Assembly (NCBI RefSeq): GCF_045984285.3
Contig: NZ_JBJQIK030000010.1
Coordinates: forward strand, 62,001 to 126,000
Source: Rugamonas sp045984285
GTDB taxonomy: Bacteria > Pseudomonadota > Gammaproteobacteria > Burkholderiales > Burkholderiaceae_D
Direction: 5' to 3'
Length of the DNA stretch: 64,000 nt
This document shows positions 23,225-31,233 of the stretch, one piece after another. Position 1 is the first letter of the stretch. Each line of letters begins with the position of its first letter. The position numbers and the translations under genes were made by a program. Below the pieces are notes generated by a model. That model had not been told where the DNA came from, searched no databases, and worked only from the letters and a program-made list of their open reading frames with translations.

Positions 23225-26200
23225 ATGGCGCCATTTGAACGGCGCCGCACTGTCCCTTTCCCCGTGATCCAGCTCCTGCCTTTCCTGTTGCGGCGCGCGC
23301 TGGCGCCATTGCTCCTGCTATGGGCCGCGCTGGCGCATGGCGCCGCCCCGCCGCCGATCGCCATGCACCACACCGCGTGGACCGCGCGCGACGGCGTGCC
23401 GCCTTTCGTGATCGCCCTGGCCCAGACCGAGGACGGCTGGCTGTGGCTGGCCAGTTCGGTGGGCCTGTACCGCTTCGACGGCATGCGCTTCGAACGCTAT
23501 GTGCCGCCGGATGGCCCCCTGCCCTCGATCAATGCCACCGCCCTGCGCACGGCGCCGGACAACGGCCTGTGGGTGGGCTACCGCTTCGGCGGCATCAGCC
23601 TGCTGCGCAAAGGCCGCACGGTGCGCCATTACGGCACGGCGGACGGCCTGCCCGCCGTCACGGTATGGGATGTGCTGCAGGACGGCACGGGCACCGCATG
23701 GGCTGCCACCGGCATGGGGCTGTACCGCCTGCGCGGCGAGCGCTGGGAAGCGCCGTCCGATGCCTGGGCCGCGCCGAAAGGCAATACCACCGGCATGGTG
23801 GCCGACCGCCTCGGCACGCTGTGGGTTCAGACCACCGACGCCACCTACAAGCTGCCGCACGGCGCTCAGCGCTTCGAGAAACTGCCCGGCGATCTGGGAC
23901 GCGGCCAGCCCGTGATGGGGCCGGACGGCAGCGTCTGGGCCGGCGACCAGAAACGCATGCGGGTGGTGATGCTGAAGCCGCCCGATGGCCAGCAGGCCAT
24001 CCGCCACCTGCCGGTCGCCATCCCGAACAGCTTCATGGGCGAGATCGCCCGCGACGGCAGCTTCTGGCTGTCTTCGCGCGAGGGTATCGCCCGCATGCGG
24101 GCGGACGGCTCGCGTACCGAATTGTCCGGCCGCGGCCAGGGCCTGAGCGGCGGTGTGGTCATCACCACCCTGCAGGACCGCGAAGGCAATATGTGGATCA
24201 GCACCACGGGCGGCATCGACCGCTTCCGCCCCAATAAACTGGGCCAGGCCTCACTGCCCGTCTACCTCGGCGAAGCGCGCGCGATCGCCCCCGGCGAAAA
24301 CGGCGCGGTGCACGTGGACCGCTACACCCTGCCCGCCGGCGCCACCGAAGCGGTGGGCGTGCCGCCCGGCCCGGCGCTGCCGGAAGACCGCAACCTGACC
24401 ACCCTCTACCGCGATCCCACGGGCGTGCTGTGGGGCGCCGGCCTGCACGAGCTGTGGCGCATGGAGGACGGCAAGCGGGTGGACGTGCCGCGCCCGCCGG
24501 ATGCGGATGGCGCCACCGTGTACGCGATGACGACGGACCGCAGCGGCGCGCTGTGGGTGGCGTTCCGCAAGATCGGCCTGCAGCGGCTGGCAGACGGCGC
24601 CTGGCAGCAGCCGGCACTGGCGTTCGGCATGCAGCCGCCCGGCGTGGTGGCGCTGCATGCGGACGGCGAAGGCCGCATCTGGTTCGGCCATAGCAACAAC
24701 CGCCTGTCCCTGCTGGAGCAAGGCAAGCTGCGCTCCTGGGGCGCGGCGGACGGCCTGCAGCTGGGCGCCGTGCGGCAGATCGTAGTGAACGGCCAGCAGG
24801 TGCTGGCCGGCGGTTCCGGCGGCATTGCCGGCCTGGTTGCAGGCCGCATCGTGCCCATCCTCGGCACTGGCGGCGAAGATTTCGTGGGCACCACCGGCAT
24901 GCAGCTGCTGCCGAATGGCCAGCTCTGGCTGAACAGCGGCATGGGCATTTTCGCCATACCCGCGGCGGAACTGCGGCGCGCGCTGGCCAATCCGTCCCAC
25001 CGCGTGGCCTTCGAGCGCTTCGACCACCAGGATGGCCTGCACGGCGGCGCGCCCCAGATGGCGGCGGTGCCTTCGCTGGTCCGCGCCAGCGACGGCAAGC
25101 TGTGGTTCACCACCACGGAAGGCGTGTTCTGGATCGACCCCGCGCGCATCGCCCGCAATCCGCTGCCGCCGCCGGTCGAGGTGCTGTCGCTCGAAGTGAA
25201 CGGCAGGAAGTGGCTGCCGCAAAACGGCCTGGCCCTGCCCGCCCGCGCCGACAACCTGCGCATCGATTACACGGCGCTCAGCCTCACCATGCCGGACCGC
25301 GCCCAGTTCCGCTATCGCCTGCTCGGCATCGACGAGGACTGGCAGCCGGCCGGCGTGCGCCGCACCGCCTTCTATAACCACCTGCCGCCCGGCCAGTACC
25401 GCTTCCAGCTCACTGCCGCCAATAGCGACGGGCTGTGGAACGAACACGGCACCGAACTTGCCTTCAGCGTGGCGCCTACGCTGACCCAGAGCACCTGGTT
25501 CCGCGTGCTGGCCGCCGGCGTGGCCGCGCTGGCCCTGTTCCTCCTGTACCGCCTGCGCCTGCGCCGCATGGCCGGCCGTATCCGCCATCGCCTGGAAGAA
25601 CGCCTGGCCGAACGCGAACGCATTGCGCGCGAGCTGCACGACACGCTGCTGCAGTCGGTGCATGGCCTGATCCTGTGCTTCCAGGCCGTGGCCATGCGCA
25701 TGCCGCCGCAGGAGCCGGCGCGGGAGGCGATGGAATCGGCGCTGCAGCGGGCCGACGAAGTGCTGGTGGAAGGCCGCGACCGGGTGCGCGACCTGCGTTC
25801 GGCCGCGGGCGATGCGCCGGCGCTGGCGGAAAACCTGTGCGCCCTGGCCGAAAGCCTGGCGCCGGACGGCTCGCCTGCCTTCCGCGTGGAGGTGGAAGGC
25901 ACGCCGCAAGCCCTGCATCCGCTGGTGGCGGAAGAAGTGTTTGCCATCGCGCGTGAAGCGATGGTCAATGCGGTGCGCCATGCGGGCGCGCGCGACGTGG
26001 AAGTAAGCATCACCTACGACAGCGGCTGTTTCCGCCTGCAGGTGCGCGACAACGGCATGGGCATCGAGCGCGCCGTGCTGGATGCGGGCGGCCGCAGCGG
26101 GCACTGGGGCCTGGCCGGGATGCAGGAACGGGCCGACAAGATACACGCCCGGCTGCACCTGCGCACGCGCGGCGGGGAAGGCACGGAATGGCTGCTGACC

Positions 26201-26293
26201 CTGCCGGCGGCGCTGGCTTACCTGCCGCAGCCGCGGCGCCCGCGCTGGCGCTTCTGGCAGGACGGCGACGACAACACGGAGCAGGCGGCATGA
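23225..26293 (+). CDS. Beta-propeller sensor histidine kinase (Reg_prop, Y_Y_Y, HisKA_3)
   Basis: A 1022-residue inner-membrane kinase. Order: signal/anchor near residues 15-35; a large periplasmic region of two-component regulator propeller blades (about 40-640; repeated patterns such as QTEDGWLWLASSVGLYRFDG); a Y_Y_Y domain (about 650-745); one transmembrane segment (VLAAGVAALALFLLYRL); HisKA_3 with His805 in ARELHDTLLQSVHGL; HATPase ending near 1000 with NGMGI and GLAGMQERA. Start ATG 23225 is assumed; GTG 23264 is also possible. The stop overlaps the LuxR-type regulator gene (ATGA). Ligand is probably a poly- or oligosaccharide-like or unknown periplasmic signal. Confidence 0.9.
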   Translation: MAPFERRRTVPFPVIQLLPFLLRRALAPLLLLWAALAHGAAPPPIAMHHTAWTARDGVPPFVIALAQTEDGWLWLASSVGLYRFDGMRFERYVPPDGPLPSINATALRTAPDNGLWVGYRFGGISLLRKGRTVRHYGTADGLPAVTVWDVLQDGTGTAWAATGMGLYRLRGERWEAPSDAWAAPKGNTTGMVADRLGTLWVQTTDATYKLPHGAQRFEKLPGDLGRGQPVMGPDGSVWAGDQKRMRVVMLKPPDGQQAIRHLPVAIPNSFMGEIARDGSFWLSSREGIARMRADGSRTELSGRGQGLSGGVVITTLQDREGNMWISTTGGIDRFRPNKLGQASLPVYLGEARAIAPGENGAVHVDRYTLPAGATEAVGVPPGPALPEDRNLTTLYRDPTGVLWGAGLHELWRMEDGKRVDVPRPPDADGATVYAMTTDRSGALWVAFRKIGLQRLADGAWQQPALAFGMQPPGVVALHADGEGRIWFGHSNNRLSLLEQGKLRSWGAADGLQLGAVRQIVVNGQQVLAGGSGGIAGLVAGRIVPILGTGGEDFVGTTGMQLLPNGQLWLNSGMGIFAIPAAELRRALANPSHRVAFERFDHQDGLHGGAPQMAAVPSLVRASDGKLWFTTTEGVFWIDPARIARNPLPPPVEVLSLEVNGRKWLPQNGLALPARADNLRIDYTALSLTMPDRAQFRYRLLGIDEDWQPAGVRRTAFYNHLPPGQYRFQLTAANSDGLWNEHGTELAFSVAPTLTQSTWFRVLAAGVAALALFLLYRLRLRRMAGRIRHRLEERLAERERIARELHDTLLQSVHGLILCFQAVAMRMPPQEPAREAMESALQRADEVLVEGRDRVRDLRSAAGDAPALAENLCALAESLAPDGSPAFRVEVEGTPQALHPLVAEEVFAIAREAMVNAVRHAGARDVEVSITYDSGCFRLQVRDNGMGIERAVLDAGGRSGHWGLAGMQERADKIHARLHLRTRGGEGTEWLLTLPAALAYLPQPRRPRWRFWQDGDDNTEQAA

Positions 26294-26931
26294 ATAAAAC
26301 CGAAACACCGGCCCAGCCGGTCCGCATCATGGTGGTCGATGACCATCCCCTGCTGCGCGAAGGAATCGCTGCAGTGTTGTCTGTTAGCGACAAATATTTG
26401 CTGGTGGCCGAGGCCAGCGACGGCCGCGAAGGACTGGAGCAATTTGTCAGGCACCAGCCGGACGTCACGCTGATGGACCTGCAGATGCCGGTAATGGGCG
26501 GGCTGGATGCCATCGTCGCCATCCGCGCCCTCGCGCCGCAGGCCCGCATCATCGTGCTCACCACCTATAAAGGCGATGTACAGGTGCTGCGCGCCCTGAA
26601 GGCCGGCGCCTCGGGCTACCTGCTGAAAAGCATGCTGCGCACTGAGCTGCTGGACACCATCGCCCGCGTGCATGCGGGCCAGCGCCATATCCCGCCCGAG
26701 ATCGCGGTGGAGCTGGCGGCCCATATCGATGCCGACGCGCTGTCGGCGCGCGAAACCGAGGTGCTGCGCCTGGTCGCACTGGGCAATTCCAACAAGCGCG
26801 TGGCCCATGAACTGGGCATCTCCGAGGAGACTGTGAAGGCCCACATGAGCACAATTCTCGCAAAACTGGGCGCACGTGACCGCACTCATGCTGTCACAAT
26901 TGCAATGAAACGGGGTATTATCGACCCCTGA
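26290..26931 (+). CDS. NarL/LuxR-type response regulator
   Basis: 213 residues: receiver domain (about 10-130; acidic pair at 17-18, phosphoacceptor Asp63 in LMDLQMPVMGG, Lys in LLKS) and a LuxR helix-turn-helix (about 148-207; LSARETEVLRLVALGNSNKRVA...ETVKAHM). Partner of the propeller kinase with a four-base overlap. An upstream in-frame extension (to 26188) is the kinase's C-terminus read in another frame and was discarded. Confidence 0.94.
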   Translation: MNKTETPAQPVRIMVVDDHPLLREGIAAVLSVSDKYLLVAEASDGREGLEQFVRHQPDVTLMDLQMPVMGGLDAIVAIRALAPQARIIVLTTYKGDVQVLRALKAGASGYLLKSMLRTELLDTIARVHAGQRHIPPEIAVELAAHIDADALSARETEVLRLVALGNSNKRVAHELGISEETVKAHMSTILAKLGARDRTHAVTIAMKRGIIDP

Positions 26932-27004
26932 GCCGGGAATTGTCCCCTTTGCGGCGGCCCATTTTGATAGAATGTTGAATTATTTCCAGACGGCAAAATA
27001 GTCA

Positions 27005-28327
27005 ATGCAGGAATTGCACCATTCTTCGCGTCCGCTGCGGCGCCTCGGCGTAGCGCTCGGCCTGGCGGCCCTGTTGTGCGGTGCCCCAGCCCATGCTGAT
27101 GAAGTGGCCGATATCGGCAAGCTGATGCGCGCCGGGCAATTGCCTGCCGCGCTGCAGAAGACCGACAAGGCCCTCGCCGCCCAGCCCCGCGACCCGCAGC
27201 TGCGCTTCCTCAAGGGCCTGATCCTCGCGGAACAGAACCGCAATAACGAAGCCATTGCGGTATTCCAGAAGCTGACCGAGGACTATCCGCAGTTGCCGGA
27301 ACCGTATAACAACCTGGCCGTGCTGTACGCGTCGGCCGGACAGTACGACAAGGCGCGCGTGTCGCTGGAGCGGGCCATCCGCACCAATCCTGCCTATGCC
27401 ACCGCGCACGAAAACCTGGGCGACGTGTACGCCAAGCTGGCCAGCCAGGCCTACGACAAAGCCATGCAGCTGCTTGATTCCAAGGACTATGCGCCGCCGA
27501 AGTCGAAACTGGCAATGGTGCGCACGCTGGACACGCGCGATGGCCAGAGTCCTCTCGCTGGCCTGGCTGCGGCGCCTGCCGCCACCTCTCCAGCCGCACA
27601 GGCCAAAGCGCCCGCCCCGGCGCCTGCCGCGCCGGTGAAGGTTGCCGCGGCGCCCGTGCCGCCGCCCGCTGCCGCGCCGGCCAAGCCTGCGGCCGTCCCG
27701 GCCCAGGCTCCCGCGCCCGTGAAGGTGGCTGCCGCCCCTGCGCCTGCCCCGGCGCCGGTAAAGATCGCCGCCGCCCCGCCGGCTCCTGCCCCGGCCAAGG
27801 CCGTGCCGCCTGCGGCGCTGGCAGCGCAGCAGGTCAATGCCTCCGCCAAGCAATTGAATGCCGCCGCACAGCAGGCCAATGCCGCCACCTCGAAGGGCGC
27901 AGCCCCGGCTGCCAAACCGCCTGTCGCGGCCCAGCCACCGGCTGCCGCCCCGGCGCCTGTACAATTACCGAAAGCCGACGACAACGCGGAGCGCGATGCC
28001 GCCCTGAAGGCCGTGAACAACTGGGCAAAAGCCTGGAGCTCGCAGGACATGAAGGGCTACCTGAACGCCTATTCCGACAATTTCCAGACCCCGGGCGGCG
28101 CATCGCGCAAGAACTGGGAAGCGGACCGCCGCGCGCGCATCGAAGGCAAGGAACACATCAAGGTAACGGTGGAAGCGCCGCAGGTCAGCGTGAAAGGCGA
28201 TACCGCAACAGTCAGGTTCCGCCAGATCTATGTGTCCGACCGGCTCAAGGCAAACAGCCGCAAGACGCTTATCATGGAAAAGAAGAACGGCCAGTGGCGC
28301 ATCAAGCAGGAACAATCGGGAAGCTAA
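27005..28327 (+). CDS. Exported TPR protein with Pro/Ala linker and Cds6/NTF2-like domain
   Basis: 440 residues. A signal peptide ends near GAPAHADE (residue 31); TPR repeats span about 33-150 (LPEPYNNLAVLYASAGQYDKARVSLERAIRTNP); a Pro/Ala/Val-rich linker of about 130 residues carries near-repeats of APVKVAAAP at about 210-260; the last 110 residues (from about 330) form an SnoaL/NTF2-like Cds6 domain (AVNNWAKAWSSQDMKGYLNAYS). The following gene, an L,D-transpeptidase, carries a related C-terminal domain. Likely a periplasmic envelope factor; the enzyme activity, if any, is unknown. No clear ribosome site precedes the ATG. Confidence 0.8.
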   Translation: MQELHHSSRPLRRLGVALGLAALLCGAPAHADEVADIGKLMRAGQLPAALQKTDKALAAQPRDPQLRFLKGLILAEQNRNNEAIAVFQKLTEDYPQLPEPYNNLAVLYASAGQYDKARVSLERAIRTNPAYATAHENLGDVYAKLASQAYDKAMQLLDSKDYAPPKSKLAMVRTLDTRDGQSPLAGLAAAPAATSPAAQAKAPAPAPAAPVKVAAAPVPPPAAAPAKPAAVPAQAPAPVKVAAAPAPAPAPVKIAAAPPAPAPAKAVPPAALAAQQVNASAKQLNAAAQQANAATSKGAAPAAKPPVAAQPPAAAPAPVQLPKADDNAERDAALKAVNNWAKAWSSQDMKGYLNAYSDNFQTPGGASRKNWEADRRARIEGKEHIKVTVEAPQVSVKGDTATVRFRQIYVSDRLKANSRKTLIMEKKNGQWRIKQEQSGS

Positions 28328-28330
28328 GAC

Positions 28331-29560
28331 GTGAAGCACAAGACCGCAGCGCTGATCAAAACCGCAGTCACCATGGCGCTGGCCGCCAGTTCGCTGCTGG
28401 CTCCCCTCACGCCTGCCAAATCGATCCGCCCTTCTCCCGCTGCGCCGGCCAGGCCCGATCCTGAAACGCTGCTGATCAGCATCTACAAGGACCTGCAGGC
28501 CAGCCAGCTGAACGAGGCGCAGGCCAAGGCCGATGCGCTGGTGGAGGCTTACCCTAACTTCCGCGTGGGCCACCTGATCCGGGGCGACCTGCTGATGATG
28601 CACGCCCAGCCCGTGACGGCTTTCGGCGGCGGCGCCGGCGCCAACGCGCCCGCCGACAAGCTGAAAGACCTGCGCGACGAAGCGCGCGCCCGCCTGACGG
28701 CGCTCACCGCCCGCCCTAATCCGGAACTGGCGCCGCGCTCCGTGCTGCAACTGCGCAGCGACCAGCGCAATGTGCTGGTGGTGGATGCGAAGCAGTCGCG
28801 CCTCTACGTCTACGAAAACGACAACGGCCAGCTGAAATTCGTCACCGACTACTACATCTCGCAGGGCAAGCTGGGCATCCACAAGCTGCGTGAGGGCGAC
28901 CAGAAAACACCGGTCGGCGTGTATTACATTACGGGCCGCGTGTCCGGCGCCCGTCTCCCGGACTTCTACGGCGCCTCGGCGCTGCGCATCAACTATCCGA
29001 ACGAATGGGACCGCGCCAATGACCGCGGCGGCTCCGGCATCTTCCTGCATGGCACCCCGTCCGACACCTACAGCCGTCCGCCGCTGGCCTCCGACGGCTG
29101 CGTGGTGCTGACTAATGCGGACCTGAAGAAGCTGGAAGCGAATGTGGACATCGGCAAGACGCCGGTGGTGATTGCCGAGAAGGTGGAATTCATCAGCCGC
29201 AGCCAGTGGGACAGCGAACGCACGACGGCGGCCCGGCTGATGGACGCCTGGCGTGCCGATGTCGAGAGCACGAACCAGGCGCGCGTGCTGAAGCACTACT
29301 CCGCGAAATTCAAGTCCGGCCAGGGCGAAGACCTCAGAACCTGGTATGCGAAGGATATGCAGCCGCTGCTCGGCACCGCCGGCATGTCCGCAAAACTGAG
29401 CGACGTGACCCTGTTCCGCTATCCCGGCCGCGACGACATGATCGTCAGCTCCTTCACGCTCGAAACCATGATCGGCAAGACGAAGACTTCCACCCGCAAG
29501 CGCCAGTACTGGGCGCGCGAAGGCGCGAACTGGAAGATCGTCAACGAAAGCCTGATCTGA
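28331..29560 (+). CDS. L,D-transpeptidase (YkuD) with C-terminal Cds6 domain
   Basis: A 409-residue periplasmic enzyme that would cross-link peptidoglycan or attach lipoproteins by L,D-transpeptidation. GTG start preceded by GGGAAG; signal peptide about residues 1-30. A YkuD domain (about 145-275) has His240 in FLHGTP and catalytic Cys257 in ASDGCVVL. C-terminal 110 residues form a Cds6/NTF2-like domain (TAARLMDAWRADVESTNQARVLKHYS). Starts three bases after the TPR-Cds6 gene, so the two are one operon and presumably one envelope function. A hairpin terminator follows. Confidence 0.92.
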   Translation: MKHKTAALIKTAVTMALAASSLLAPLTPAKSIRPSPAAPARPDPETLLISIYKDLQASQLNEAQAKADALVEAYPNFRVGHLIRGDLLMMHAQPVTAFGGGAGANAPADKLKDLRDEARARLTALTARPNPELAPRSVLQLRSDQRNVLVVDAKQSRLYVYENDNGQLKFVTDYYISQGKLGIHKLREGDQKTPVGVYYITGRVSGARLPDFYGASALRINYPNEWDRANDRGGSGIFLHGTPSDTYSRPPLASDGCVVLTNADLKKLEANVDIGKTPVVIAEKVEFISRSQWDSERTTAARLMDAWRADVESTNQARVLKHYSAKFKSGQGEDLRTWYAKDMQPLLGTAGMSAKLSDVTLFRYPGRDDMIVSSFTLETMIGKTKTSTRKRQYWAREGANWKIVNESLI

Positions 29561-29566
29561 CAGCGC

Positions 29567-29604
29567 GTAAATCGGGGACAGCCTTAGGGCCTGTCCCCAT
29601 TTAC
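29567..29604. terminator. Hairpin terminator made from dispersed element, copy 2
   Basis: GTAAATCGGGGACAG (29567-29581) pairs with CTGTCCCCATTTAC (29591-29604), one bulged C, nine-base loop. It lies between the convergent transpeptidase and AMP nucleosidase genes and its core GGGGACAG matches the other dispersed copies. No T-tract follows, so termination strength is uncertain. Confidence 0.6.
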
Positions 29605-29609
29605 TGACG

Positions 29610-31109
29610 TTACTGGAATGCCACCTCGCTGAAGCTGCGCAGCTTGCGGCTGTGCAACCTGTCCACGCCCAGCGCGCGCAGCAGCTCCAGCGCGCGGATG
29701 CCGATGCGCAGGTGCTGGTCCACGCGGTCGCGGTAGAACTGGTTCGCCATGCCGGGCAGCTTGATCTCGCCATGCAGCGGCTTGTCGCTCACGCACAGCA
29801 AAGTCCCATATGGCACGCGGAAACGGAAGCCGTTGGCTGCAATCGTCGCGCTCTCCATGTCCAGCGCCACCGCGCGGCTCTGGCTGAAACGCCGCTCCGG
29901 CGTGCGCTGCGGCAGCAGCTCCCAGTTGCGGTTGTCGGTACTGGCCACGGTGCCGGTGCGCATCACGCGCTTCAGCTCATGGCCTTCCAGCTGCGTGACC
30001 TCGCGCACCGCATCCTGGATCGCAACCTGCACCTCGGCCAGCGCCGGAATCGGCACCCATAGCGGCAGGTCCTCATCCAGCACATGGTCTTCCCGCACAT
30101 AGCCGTGCGCCAGCACGTAGTCGCCCAGCTGCTGGGTGGTGCGCAGGCCTGCGCAATGCCCCAGCATCAGCCATGCGTGCGGGCGCAGCACGGCCACGTG
30201 GTCGGTAATCGTCTTTGCATTGGCCGGGCCGACGCCGATATTGATCATACTGATGCCGCTGCCGTCGGCGCGGATCAGGTGGTAGCCCGGCATCTGCGGC
30301 AGGCGCGGCGGCACGGCGCCCAGCGCATCGCCCGGCTGCACCTGCTGGCCCGCACGGCGCGTAACCACATTGCCCGGCTCCACGAAGGCGATATAGCCGT
30401 CGTCGCCCGATGCGGGCTGCGACGCCATGATCTCGTGGCCCAGCTTCACGAATTCGTCGATGTAGAACTGGTAGTTCGTGAACAGCACGAATTTCTGGAA
30501 GTGTTCCGGCGAGGTGCCCGTGTAATGGCGCAGCCTTTGCAGCGAATAGTCCACGCGCGGGCCGGTGAACAGCGACAGCGGCTGGGCCTCGCCGGGCGGC
30601 GCCTCGAAGGTGCCGTTGGCGATGCCGTCGTCCATGGCGGCCAGGTTGGGCAGGTCGAACACATCGCGCATCAGCAGGCGGCGCTCGGCACTCAGGCTGC
30701 CTTCGATATGGTCATGCTCCGCAAACGAGAAGTGGATCGGGATCGGCTGCGCGCTCAGGCCCACCTCGATCTGCATATGCTGCTGGCCGTGGTTCTTCAG
30801 CAGCTGGCGGAACTGCTCGTGGTAGTAGTTGGCGAACAGGTCGGGCCGGGTCAGCGTGGTCTCATAGGTGCCGGGGCCTTCCACAAAACCGTAGGACAGG
30901 CGCGTGTCGGCCCGCGCGAAGGTTTCGGTCTGCACGCGCACGAAGGGATAGCAGGCGCGCACATGTTCAGCGGGAGTTTCACCGTCAACGAAGCGCTGCA
31001 GGGCTTCGCGCAGATGGCGGATGCTGCCATCGTAGATCGCCTGCACCTGCGCGAGGGCGGCGGCCGGGTCATCGAATCTTTCCGGCGGGACGAAGGGGCG
31101 GGTGGACAT
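29610..31109 (-). CDS. amn: AMP nucleosidase
   Basis: A 499-residue cytoplasmic enzyme that splits AMP into adenine and ribose 5-phosphate. N-terminal AMN domain (about residues 15-170), C-terminal nucleoside-phosphorylase-like domain with MINIGVGPANAKTITDHVAVLRPHAWLMLGHC-type features around 290-320 and the catalytic-type ALDMESATIAANG near 430. The ATG at 31109 has AAAGGAG spaced eight bases; a much longer frame upstream overlaps the divergent kinase gene and was discarded. Length fits the family. Confidence 0.93.
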   Translation of the reverse strand: MSTRPFVPPERFDDPAAALAQVQAIYDGSIRHLREALQRFVDGETPAEHVRACYPFVRVQTETFARADTRLSYGFVEGPGTYETTLTRPDLFANYYHEQFRQLLKNHGQQHMQIEVGLSAQPIPIHFSFAEHDHIEGSLSAERRLLMRDVFDLPNLAAMDDGIANGTFEAPPGEAQPLSLFTGPRVDYSLQRLRHYTGTSPEHFQKFVLFTNYQFYIDEFVKLGHEIMASQPASGDDGYIAFVEPGNVVTRRAGQQVQPGDALGAVPPRLPQMPGYHLIRADGSGISMINIGVGPANAKTITDHVAVLRPHAWLMLGHCAGLRTTQQLGDYVLAHGYVREDHVLDEDLPLWVPIPALAEVQVAIQDAVREVTQLEGHELKRVMRTGTVASTDNRNWELLPQRTPERRFSQSRAVALDMESATIAANGFRFRVPYGTLLCVSDKPLHGEIKLPGMANQFYRDRVDQHLRIGIRALELLRALGVDRLHSRKLRSFSEVAFQ

Positions 31110-31233
31110 GATCGGGCTCCTTTCAGATAGCACCATACTATCAGAAGGCGTCGCTTGATTCCTATACACAATACAGTGCGCCACGCTCCGGGCCGGACGG
31201 GTAAGATGCGCCCGTCCCCATACTGGCCATTCC

